From contig JBEKJU010000182.1 of NCBI GenBank assembly GCA_050011095.1, positions 1 through 10,916 on the forward strand: DNA of 10,916 bases, given 5' to 3'. Position numbers and translations under genes: made by a program. Below the pieces are notes generated by a model. The model was not told the origin of the DNA. It saw nothing but the letters and a program-made list of their open reading frames with translations, and did no database searches. Numbering within the stretch: the first letter of the stretch is position 1; the number at the start of each line of letters is the position of its first letter. This stretch comes from JBEKJU01 sp050011095 (GTDB lineage: Bacteria > Desulfobacterota > Syntrophorhabdia > Syntrophorhabdales > WCHB1-27). This document shows positions 1-5,081 of the stretch, in pieces.

Positions 1-234
1 AAGGGCTCGAGGAAGAGCACGCCCTTTGCCGCGCAGCTTGCGGCAGAAAATGCGGCAAAGAAGGCTATCGAGCAGGGCATGAGGACGGTGGACGTCTATA
101 TAAAGGGTCCGGGCGCCGGCCGGGAGGCGGCGCTCCGTGCGATCCAGAGCGCCGGCTTGAAGATCCATCTCATAAAAGATGTCACTCCTATACCCCATAA
201 TGGGTGCAGGCCGCCGAAAAGAAGAAGAGTCTAA
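1..234 (+). CDS. rpsK: 30S ribosomal protein S11, C-terminal part
   Basis: This is the last 77 codons of S11, cut by the left edge of the window. S11 is usually about 127-130 residues, so some 50 N-terminal residues are missing. S11 sits on the small-subunit platform and helps form the mRNA exit channel near the anti-Shine-Dalgarno end of 16S rRNA. Recognition rests on the family block KGSRKSTPFAAQ at the start of the visible part, the glycine-rich KGPGAGREAA segment, and the conserved tail VTPIPHNGCRPPKRRRV, which ends at a TAA codon (232-234). rpsD follows after 12 nt with a strong ribosome binding site in between, so the two are surely cotranscribed. The order rpsK-rpsD-rpoA-rplQ is a common bacterial arrangement of the alpha operon. 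Confidence 0.96.
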   Translation, partial: KGSRKSTPFAAQLAAENAAKKAIEQGMRTVDVYIKGPGAGREAALRAIQSAGLKIHLIKDVTPIPHNGCRPPKRRRV

Positions 235-246
235 TAGGAGGGGAAA

Positions 247-867
247 TTGTCGAGGTATACAGGACCTGTTTGCAAGATATGCAGAAGGGAAGGGATGAAG
301 CTCTTCGAAAAAGGGGAGAAATGCTACACGGAGAAGTGCGGGGTGGAGAAGAGGAATTATCCCCCGGGCGTTCACGTGGAGACACGGACAAAGGTGACGG
401 AGTACGGTATCCGGCTCCGGGAGAAACAGAAGGTGAGAAGGATGTACGGCCTCACGGAAAACCAGTTCAAGCGGTTCTTCGTCATGGCCGAGAAGACGAA
501 AGGCATAACGGGCACGAACCTGCTCGTGTTTTTGGAAAGACGACTGGACAACATGGTGTATCGCCTGGGGTTTGCTGTCTCGAGGAAAGAGGCCCGGCAG
601 ATCGTATCTCATTCGCATGTCGCCGTAAACGGCAGGACCGTGGATATTCCCTCCTACTTCGTGAAGGAAGGGGATGAAATTACGATCCGCCACAAGAACC
701 TGGCTTCTGTGCAGAATGCCCTGGAATCCGTGGTGCGTCGGGGCCTTCCCTCCTGGCTGGAGCTGGACAAGGAAGCGATGACGGGTAAAATACGGCTCTT
801 ACCGACAAGGGAGGACATCTCCGTGCCCATTAAGGAGCAACTCGTCGTAGAGTATTACTCTCGTTAG
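247..867 (+). CDS. rpsD: 30S ribosomal protein S4 (zinc-binding type)
   Basis: S4 is a primary 16S rRNA-binding protein that nucleates assembly of the small-subunit body; in E. coli it also represses its own operon. The 206-residue length is normal. The N-terminus carries cysteines 9, 12, 26 and 31 in a C-X2-C-X13-C-X4-C arrangement, the zinc-binding form of S4 known from Thermus; E. coli S4 lacks it. The S4 RNA-binding domain follows at about residues 96-160 (RRLDNMVYRLGF, SRKEARQIVSHSHVAVNG). The start is a TTG codon. It is supported by an AGGAGGG site at 236-242, and the next Met (residue 17) would remove two zinc cysteines. The gene ends at TAG and is followed 25 nt later by rpoA. Confidence 0.97.
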   Translation: MSRYTGPVCKICRREGMKLFEKGEKCYTEKCGVEKRNYPPGVHVETRTKVTEYGIRLREKQKVRRMYGLTENQFKRFFVMAEKTKGITGTNLLVFLERRLDNMVYRLGFAVSRKEARQIVSHSHVAVNGRTVDIPSYFVKEGDEITIRHKNLASVQNALESVVRRGLPSWLELDKEAMTGKIRLLPTREDISVPIKEQLVVEYYSR

Positions 868-892
868 TTTCTTTCCCCCTGAAGGAGGAGCC

Positions 893-1924
893 ATGTACAT
901 GTTCGAGAAGAATTGGCAGGAGCTCATCAAGCCAACAAAGATTGACATAGAGAGGGAGTCCTGTTCCGTATACTATGTTCGGTTTTCCGCGGAGCCCTTC
1001 GAGCGCGGGTACGGCATCACCGTCGGCAACTCCCTGAGGAGGGTGCTCCTTTCCTCTATTATGGGAGCGGCCATCACGTCCGTGAAGATCGAAGGCGTGG
1101 ACCACGAGTTCTCGACGGTCAGGGGGGTAAAGGAAGATGCGACGGAGATCATCCTCAATCTGAAGAAGGTCGTCCTGAGGATCGAGGATGACCGGCCGAA
1201 AATGCTGAAGGTGGACGCCCGGGGGGAAGGCGCGGTAAAGGCGGGGGACATTATCCACGAGGGCGGCGTCGAGGTCGTCAACCCGGACCACCTCATCGCC
1301 ACGTTGAGCGATGAGGCAAGGCTCTACATGGAGATGAAGGCAAGGGTGGGCAGGGGCTATGTGCCCGCCGAGAGAAATCGCGAGGAGGAAGAACCTATCG
1401 GGACGACCCCCATAGATGCGATATTTTCGCCCGTCAAGAGGGTGAGCTACAACGTGAGCCCGGCCCGGGTGGGCTTCAGAACGGACTACGACAAGCTGAC
1501 GATGGAGATTTTGACCGACGGCAGCATCAGCGCCCTTGACGCGCTCTCCTTCGCGGCAAAAATTATCAGGGAACAGATGCGGATCTTCATAAACTTCGAG
1601 GAGCCGGTCGATCTGGAGGCGGGTGAGTTGACGGAGGGCGAAAGGCAGGAGTTCAACGACAATCTCTACAGGAACGTCGACGAGCTGGAGCTTTCGGTGA
1701 GGAGCGCCAATTGCCTGAAGAACGCGGATATCAAGTACATCGGCGAGCTTGTCCAGAAGAGCGAGCAGGAGATCCTGATGACGAAGAACTTCGGGAGAAA
1801 GTCGCTCAACGAGATAAAGGAGATCCTCGCGTGCATGGGCCTGAAGCTCGGTATCAGGCTGGACAACTTCCCGCCCAGGGAAGAGCTTGACAGGATGGCG
1901 CAGAGAAGAAAAGATCAAGTATAG
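893..1924 (+). CDS. rpoA: DNA-directed RNA polymerase alpha subunit
   Basis: RpoA dimerises to scaffold core RNA polymerase; its C-terminal domain contacts UP elements and activators. The 343 residues cover both domains. The N-terminal assembly domain includes the signature GYGITVGNSLRRVLLSS at about 39-55. A short linker leads to the C-terminal domain at about 262-328, with VRSANCLKN (Arg270 and Asn273 correspond to E. coli Arg265 and Asn268, which contact DNA) and NFGRKSLNEIKEIL. The ribosome binding site AAGGAGGAG is at 882-890. ATG 893 is only 4 nt from its AGGAGG core, and an in-frame ATG at 899 is 10 nt away, so either start is possible and they differ by two residues. rplQ follows after 14 nt. 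Confidence 0.98.
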   Translation: MYMFEKNWQELIKPTKIDIERESCSVYYVRFSAEPFERGYGITVGNSLRRVLLSSIMGAAITSVKIEGVDHEFSTVRGVKEDATEIILNLKKVVLRIEDDRPKMLKVDARGEGAVKAGDIIHEGGVEVVNPDHLIATLSDEARLYMEMKARVGRGYVPAERNREEEEPIGTTPIDAIFSPVKRVSYNVSPARVGFRTDYDKLTMEILTDGSISALDALSFAAKIIREQMRIFINFEEPVDLEAGELTEGERQEFNDNLYRNVDELELSVRSANCLKNADIKYIGELVQKSEQEILMTKNFGRKSLNEIKEILACMGLKLGIRLDNFPPREELDRMAQRRKDQV

Positions 1925-1938
1925 ATAGAGGGTGCATC

Positions 1939-2412
1939 ATGAGGCATTTGAAAGCAGGGAGGAAACTCAACAGGACATCGAGCCACAGAAAGGCGCTTTT
2001 TCGCAATCTGGCCGCCGCCCTTTTTTATCACGAGAGCATCAAGACGACGAATCCCAAGGCCCTGGAACTGCGGCGCGTAGCCGACAGGCTTATCACCCTC
2101 GCGAAGAGCAATAGCACCCATGCCGTGCGCCTCGCCTTCGCATACCTCAGGGACAAAAAAGCGGTGAAGAAGCTTTTTTCCGATATCGGGACGAGATATA
2201 CGAACGTGAATGGGGGATATACGAGGGTCCTCAAGATCGGCCTGAGAAAGGGCGATGCGGCGCCCATGGCGCTCATCGAGCTGACCCAGAAGAAGGACGA
2301 GGAGGAAAAGGGGAAGGGGCGGAAAAAAGAGGTAAAGGCAGCCAAAGCCAAGGAGAAGAAACGGGAGCAGGCGGACCAGACCAGGCAGGGGAAACAGGAG
2401 AGGACCGGCTAG
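1939..2412 (+). CDS. rplQ: 50S ribosomal protein L17 with charged C-terminal tail
   Basis: L17 is a large-subunit protein near the exit-tunnel rim. The first 116 or so residues match the family well: MRHLKAGRKLNRTSSHRKAL at the start, IKTTNPKALELRRVADRLIT, and NGGYTRVLKIGLRKGDAAPM with the final strand ALIEL. Typical bacterial L17 stops near there (E. coli 127 residues). This one continues for about 40 residues of Lys, Glu, Gln, Arg and Ala with no hydrophobic core, probably a disordered tail. Tails of this kind occur in some L17 proteins, so it is an embellishment rather than a fusion to a recognised domain. A GAGGGTG site lies at 1928-1934. rplQ is the last protein gene of the alpha operon here, and tRNA-Gln follows after 23 nt with no visible terminator. 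Confidence 0.96.
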   Translation: MRHLKAGRKLNRTSSHRKALFRNLAAALFYHESIKTTNPKALELRRVADRLITLAKSNSTHAVRLAFAYLRDKKAVKKLFSDIGTRYTNVNGGYTRVLKIGLRKGDAAPMALIELTQKKDEEEKGKGRKKEVKAAKAKEKKREQADQTRQGKQERTG

Positions 2413-2435
2413 GGACCGTGGATGTGTGAAACCAG

Positions 2436-2506
2436 TGGGGGATCGTCTAACGGCAGGACTCAAGACTCTGGATCTTGCTATCTAGGTTCGAATCCTAGTC
2501 CCCCAG
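2436..2506 (+). tRNA. tRNA-Gln (anticodon CUG)
   Basis: All four arms can be drawn. The 7-bp acceptor pairs TGGGGGA (2436-2442) with TCCCCCA (2499-2505). The D arm is 2445-2459. The anticodon stem CAAGA/TCTTG has loop CTCTGGA, giving anticodon CTG at 2468-2470, which reads CAG. The variable loop is 4 nt. The T arm CTAGG-TTCGAAT-CCTAG is perfect. A 5' U1-A72 pair and G73 are hallmarks of bacterial tRNA-Gln. After G73 the DNA reads CAT, so the CCA end is not encoded and must be added enzymatically. I see no promoter just upstream, so the tRNA is probably processed from the rplQ transcript. Confidence 0.96.
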
Positions 2507-2516
2507 CATAAATTAG

Positions 2517-3215
2517 ATGGATAAAAGACGCATCGCCGTCATCATACCGGCTTACAACGAGGAAAAAACAATCGGACGCGTTATCAGGGGTGTGAAGGAC
2601 CTCGGTGACGGGTATGACGTAATCGTCGTCAACGATTGCTCCAGGGATAACACGACGAGAAATGCGGAACGGGAAGGGGCGACGGTAATCGAGCTGCCCG
2701 TCAACCTGGGGATCGGGGGGGCCGTTCAGACCGGCCTGAAATACGCGTCGGCCTGCGGGTTCGACGCCTGCGTGCAGGTGGACGGGGACGGGCAGCACCC
2801 GCCTCACGAGATCCCCAAGCTGATCGAGCCGCTTTTCGGTCAGGGTCTCGATATGGTAGTCGGCTCGCGCTTCCTCGGCGGCACCTACAAGGTGCCCTTC
2901 ATGAGGGCCCTTGGAATCAGGCTCATCGCCCTCTTCCTCAAAATAAGCACCGGGGTGGGCTTCAGGGATACCACGAGCGGGTTTCGCGCGTTGAGCAGGC
3001 CCGTCATGGAATTTTTCGCCGTTCACTACCCCCAGGATTACCCCGAGCCGGAATCGTTGCTCATCGCCCATCTGAAGAGATTTAAAGTGGCCGAGGTGCC
3101 GGTCGATATGAACTACAGGGAGCATGGAATGTCGTCGATCACGCCTTTTCGCGCGGCCTACTACATGACAAAGGTGCTCCTCGCCATGCTGATCGACCTC
3201 TTCAAGGAGCTTTAA
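2517..3215 (+). CDS. GT2-family glycosyltransferase, polyprenyl-phosphate sugar transferase-like
   Basis: A 232-residue GT-A fold family 2 glycosyltransferase resembling dolichol/undecaprenyl-phosphate mannosyltransferases, which move a sugar from a nucleotide donor to a lipid phosphate on the cytoplasmic face of the membrane. Visible motifs are IPAYNEE (about 10-16), VVNDCSRDNT (37-46), the metal/nucleotide DXD in QVDGDGQH (Asp89 and Asp91), VGSRF (115-119), RDTTSGFRA (150-158) and YPEPES (175-180). No transmembrane anchor is obvious, so membrane work may depend on the DUF2304 protein encoded next. An in-frame TAG (2514-2516) directly precedes ATG 2517, which fixes the start, and the 10 nt back to the tRNA contain no Shine-Dalgarno sequence. 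The sugar and acceptor cannot be read from sequence. Confidence 0.9.
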   Translation: MDKRRIAVIIPAYNEEKTIGRVIRGVKDLGDGYDVIVVNDCSRDNTTRNAEREGATVIELPVNLGIGGAVQTGLKYASACGFDACVQVDGDGQHPPHEIPKLIEPLFGQGLDMVVGSRFLGGTYKVPFMRALGIRLIALFLKISTGVGFRDTTSGFRALSRPVMEFFAVHYPQDYPEPESLLIAHLKRFKVAEVPVDMNYREHGMSSITPFRAAYYMTKVLLAMLIDLFKEL

Positions 3216-3227
3216 GGGGACTTGCAT

Positions 3228-3581
3228 ATGCTGCATATCCGGCTCTTTATCGGCGCAATGAGTATTATCTTTTTCGCGGTGACCTTCGAGTTCATCCGGA
3301 AGAAGCACCTGAGGGAGGAGTATGCGATCCTCTGGCTTTTCACGTCGTCGATCATCGCCATCCTGAGCCTCTGGCCCGGCCTCATCGCGATCTTAAGTAA
3401 TGTCACGGGACTCTACTACATTACGGCGGTGCTCGTGATTGTCTTTACCTTTGTCATAGCCGTGCTCATGCACTATTCGATCGCGATATCGAAAATGAAG
3501 GAGATGAACAAGGAACTGACCCAGAAGTGCGCCCTTCTGGAATTGAGGGTGAGAGAGCTGGAACATGGGAGACGGAGGTGA
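3228..3581 (+). CDS. DUF2304 family small membrane protein
   Basis: A 117-residue protein with three predicted transmembrane stretches at about 3-21, 33-55 and 63-83, then a charged helical tail (about 86-113, heptad-like Leu/Met spacing) that may form a short coiled coil in the cytoplasm. The block HLREEYAILWL between the first two helices is typical of DUF2304 proteins, which are often encoded beside GT2 glycosyltransferases. The gene starts 12 nt after the GT2 stop, so a membrane partner or anchor role for that enzyme is a reasonable inference; the biochemical function is unknown. I chose ATG 3228 because AAGGGGA at 3214-3220 is 7 nt upstream. An in-frame TTG at 3222 would sit 1 nt from that site. 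The stop codon is 7 nt from the 3' end of the convergent tRNA-Gly. Confidence 0.85.
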   Translation: MLHIRLFIGAMSIIFFAVTFEFIRKKHLREEYAILWLFTSSIIAILSLWPGLIAILSNVTGLYYITAVLVIVFTFVIAVLMHYSIAISKMKEMNKELTQKCALLELRVRELEHGRRR

Positions 3582-3588
3582 GGGAATA

Positions 3589-3664
3589 TGGAGCGGGCAA
3601 CGGGGCTCGAACCCGCGACATCAAGCTTGGGAAGCTTGCACTCTACCAACTGAGTTATGCCCGC
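3589..3664 (-). tRNA. tRNA-Gly (anticodon CCC)
   Basis: On the minus strand a complete 76-nt cloverleaf can be drawn. Acceptor GCGGGCA pairs with TGCCCGC, discriminator U73 is followed by an encoded CCA (3589-3591), and the D arm reads AACTCAGTTGGTAGAGT. Anticodon stem CAAGC/GCTTG carries loop TTCCCAA, so the anticodon is CCC, reading GGG. The T arm is CGGGG paired with CGGGTTCGAGCCCCG-type sequence around loop TTCGAGC. The gene runs against the DUF2304 gene and ends 7 nt from its stop codon. It has its own strong promoter, with a leader of only about 6 nt. Unlike tRNA-Gln in this window, the CCA is in the DNA. Confidence 0.96.
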
Positions 3665-3676
3665 CCTGTTGAGAAA

Positions 3677-3705
3677 ATAATAGAGGAATCGGCTCGTCAA
3701 GTCAA
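3677..3705 (-). promoter_or_regulatory. Sigma70-type promoter of tRNA-Gly
   Basis: On the minus strand, -35 box TTGACT (3700-3705) and -10 box TATTAT (3677-3682) are separated by exactly 17 nt. Both differ from consensus by one base. The expected start near 3670 leaves about 6 nt of leader before the tRNA 5' end at 3664. A perfect 10-bp palindrome (3718-3739) begins 12 bp upstream of the -35 box. Confidence 0.82.
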
Positions 3706-3778
3706 CACCTATAAATGACCCTGCTGCAAGCAGCAGGGTATCCAAGACAACGAGCGGAGCGAGTCTTTGAGGGGGAGT

Positions 3779-3801
3779 CTCTGCGGGCTTTGCCCGCAGA
3801 G
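3779..3801. repeat. Perfect 10-bp stem hairpin
   Basis: CTCTGCGGGC, loop TTT, then GCCCGCAGAG. GAGGGGG occurs on both sides (3769-3775 and 3799-3805). Neither strand has a T-run after the stem, so it does not look like an intrinsic terminator. It is the strongest hairpin of the palindrome mosaic. Confidence 0.85.
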
Positions 3802-3859
3802 GGGGCGACCGGGTACCCGCGAAGTGGGTGTCCCAATAATTGCCGGCGGAGCGAAGCGG

Positions 3860-3894
3860 AAAAAGATTCTCCCTGCAGCAAGCTGGAGGGAATC
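3860..3894 (-). terminator. Terminator-like hairpin on minus strand
   Basis: Read on the minus strand, the imperfect hairpin 3894-3865 (GATTCCCT...AGGGAGAATC arms with a 2-nt bulge and one mismatch) is followed directly by five T (3864-3860). This is the shape of a rho-independent terminator. No minus-strand gene lies upstream, so it could only stop antisense transcription from the queA side. It may be just part of the repeat mosaic, hence low confidence. Confidence 0.35.
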
Positions 3895-3924
3895 CATAAG
3901 TTGAAGGCTGACGCGCAAAACGGA

Positions 3925-4002
3925 CTCACGAAAGGCGCCTGCGGCGGCCCGGCTGCGCCCGTGGTCCTTCGGGTGCCCAAGGGGCGGTTGTGGCCTCGTG
4001 AG
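3925..4002. repeat. Inverted repeat around a GC-rich segment
   Basis: CTCACGA at 3925-3931 and TCGTGAG at 3996-4002 are perfect inverted 7-mers, with partly matching GG...GGC flanks. Between them lie 64 bp of very G+C-rich DNA with smaller palindromes (for example GGCGC at 3934-3938 with GCGCC at 3955-3959). No coding signal is convincing. Together with 3718-3894 this fills the gene-free stretch between the tRNA-Gly promoter and queA; I see nothing else between 3895 and 4011. Confidence 0.45.
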
Positions 4003-4011
4003 CCGGCGGAA

Positions 4012-4040
4012 TTGCTTATGCCCCTGCAATCTGTTATAAG
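4012..4040 (+). promoter_or_regulatory. Putative promoter of queA-tgt-yajC
   Basis: TATAAG (4035-4040, one base from the -10 consensus) is preceded 17 nt upstream by TTGCTT (4012-4017), a weak -35 match of three bases of six. It would start transcription near 4047, leaving roughly a dozen nt before ATG 4059. Position and spacing fit, but the -35 is poor. Confidence 0.5.
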
Positions 4041-4058
4041 ATTAGCTTACTTTTTGCC

Positions 4059-5081
4059 ATGAGGACGGAAGAGTTCGACTATTTACTACCGAAGGAATTG
4101 ATCGCCCAGCATCCCGAGGGCGAGCGGGCCTCGTCCCGTCTCCTCGTGCTCGACCGGCCGGCGAGACGCGTCGAGCACCGCCATTTTCGGGACATCACCG
4201 CGTACCTGAGGGAGAAAGACCTGATAGTCGTGAATGACACGAAGGTCCTGCCCGCGCGGCTCACCGGCATGAAGGAGACAGGGGGGCGCGTCGACATCCT
4301 GCTCGCGGAGAGGCTCGATGGGAAAAGCTGGTCCTGCCTCGCGACCGGCATCAAAAGAGGGGCGCGGGAGGCGCGGGTGTCCGTGGACGGGATGTCCTTA
4401 AGGCTCCGGGCGGGACCCCTTTTCTGGACAGTCGAGTTCCCGGAAGGAACCGATCCACAGGATGTGATGGCCCGCTATGGGAAAATGCCCCTTCCACATT
4501 ATATCAAGCGGGGGAAGGACGGCGCAGAATCCGGGGATGACGAGCGGTACCAGACGGTCTACGCGCGCTCTGAAGGGTCTATCGCGGCCCCGACCGCCGG
4601 GCTGCACTTCAATGAGGACGTGCTCTCCCGGATCGAAAGGATGGGCGCCCATGTCGTCAGGGTCACGCTCCATATAGGCGTGGGGACCTTCTTTCCGGTC
4701 AAGAGCGAGAACGTGGAGGGACACGAGATGCACCGGGAATACTACTCCATTTCGCCCGACATCCCCGATGCCGTGAGAAAGACAAGGGAGGGGGGCGGCA
4801 GGGTCATTGCCGTCGGCACGAGCGCGGTGAGGACCCTCGAGACGGTCTGCGCGGGGAAGGATGGGGGGCCGCTCGCGGGCTACACCGGCCTTTTCATCTA
4901 TCCCGGCTACACGTTCCGGGTGGTCGATTGCCTCATCACCAATTTTCATCTCCCCAGGTCAACGCCGCTTCTGCTCGTCTGCGCCTTCGCGGGGAAGGAG
5001 ACGATACAGGGGGCTTACCGGGAGGCCATCGAACGGGGCTACCGGTTCTACAGCTACGGCGATGCGATGTTCATCTCATGA
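4059..5081 (+). CDS. queA: S-adenosylmethionine:tRNA ribosyltransferase-isomerase
   Basis: QueA transfers and isomerises the ribosyl part of SAM onto 7-aminomethyl-7-deazaguanine in tRNA, making epoxyqueuosine at wobble position 34 of GUN-anticodon tRNAs. The 340-residue length is normal. Family blocks are NDTKVLPARL (59-68), GSIAAPTAGLHF (173-184), HIGVGTFFPV (205-214), GHEMHREYY (221-229), TSAVRTLE (254-261) and TNFHLPRSTPLLL (294-306). The N-terminus (MRTEEFDYLLPKELIAQHP) fits the family, so ATG 4059 is right, although no Shine-Dalgarno sequence precedes it and the leader may be very short. The stop overlaps the tgt start (ATGA), which places it one step after Tgt in the same pathway and transcript. 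In E. coli these genes also lie side by side ahead of yajC. Confidence 0.98.
   Translation: MRTEEFDYLLPKELIAQHPEGERASSRLLVLDRPARRVEHRHFRDITAYLREKDLIVVNDTKVLPARLTGMKETGGRVDILLAERLDGKSWSCLATGIKRGAREARVSVDGMSLRLRAGPLFWTVEFPEGTDPQDVMARYGKMPLPHYIKRGKDGAESGDDERYQTVYARSEGSIAAPTAGLHFNEDVLSRIERMGAHVVRVTLHIGVGTFFPVKSENVEGHEMHREYYSISPDIPDAVRKTREGGGRVIAVGTSAVRTLETVCAGKDGGPLAGYTGLFIYPGYTFRVVDCLITNFHLPRSTPLLLVCAFAGKETIQGAYREAIERGYRFYSYGDAMFIS

Larger units (their letters stand above)
3718..3894. repeat. Mosaic of palindromes, probable interspersed repeat element
   Basis: About 177 bp with no gene but at least five adjacent hairpins: 3718-3739 (10-bp perfect arms, 2-nt centre), 3741-3770 (imperfect), 3779-3801 (10-bp perfect arms, TTT loop), 3811-3833 (10 pairs including three G-T, GAA loop) and 3865-3894 (imperfect, GATTC/GAATC ends). 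The first and last are related: CCCTGCTGCAAGCAGCAGGG at 3719-3738 and CCCTGCAGCAAGCTGGAGGG at 3871-3890, each followed by (T/A)ATCCA. The T/A and A/T changes compensate within the stem. GCGGAGCGA also occurs twice (3754-3762, 3846-3854). The pattern suggests a palindromic interspersed repeat or degenerate MITE/REP-like element. It carries no transposase, and whether it is repeated in the genome cannot be seen here. Confidence 0.65.

Noticed and set aside
830..1918. Long minus-strand open frame opposite rpoA (362 codons)
   Set aside because: It lies entirely antisense to an unmistakable rpoA; the length comes from G/C-biased codon positions and no family motif is visible.
3222..3227. TTG start for the DUF2304 gene
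   Set aside because: It would be 1 nt from the purine-rich site, whereas ATG 3228 has a 7-nt spacing.
3779..3801. Rho-independent terminator at the 10-bp hairpin
   Set aside because: No T-run follows the stem on either strand.
3719..3890. CRISPR-like repeats
   Set aside because: There are only two diverged copies 152 bp apart, with other hairpins between them rather than uniform spacers, and no cas genes.
2436..4058. tRNA-associated genomic island
   Set aside because: Two tRNAs are present, but there is no integrase, no repeated tRNA 3' end, and the genes between look like the chromosome in composition.
3702..4062. Three overlapping open frames in the tRNA-Gly/queA spacer
   Set aside because: They exist in competing frames on both strands through palindromic DNA, have low-complexity composition, no ribosome binding sites and no recognisable family.
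4928..5077. N-terminal extension of tgt to 4928
   Set aside because: The extra 50 codons lie within queA in another frame; ATG 5078 gives the normal Tgt N-terminus and the typical 4-nt overlap.
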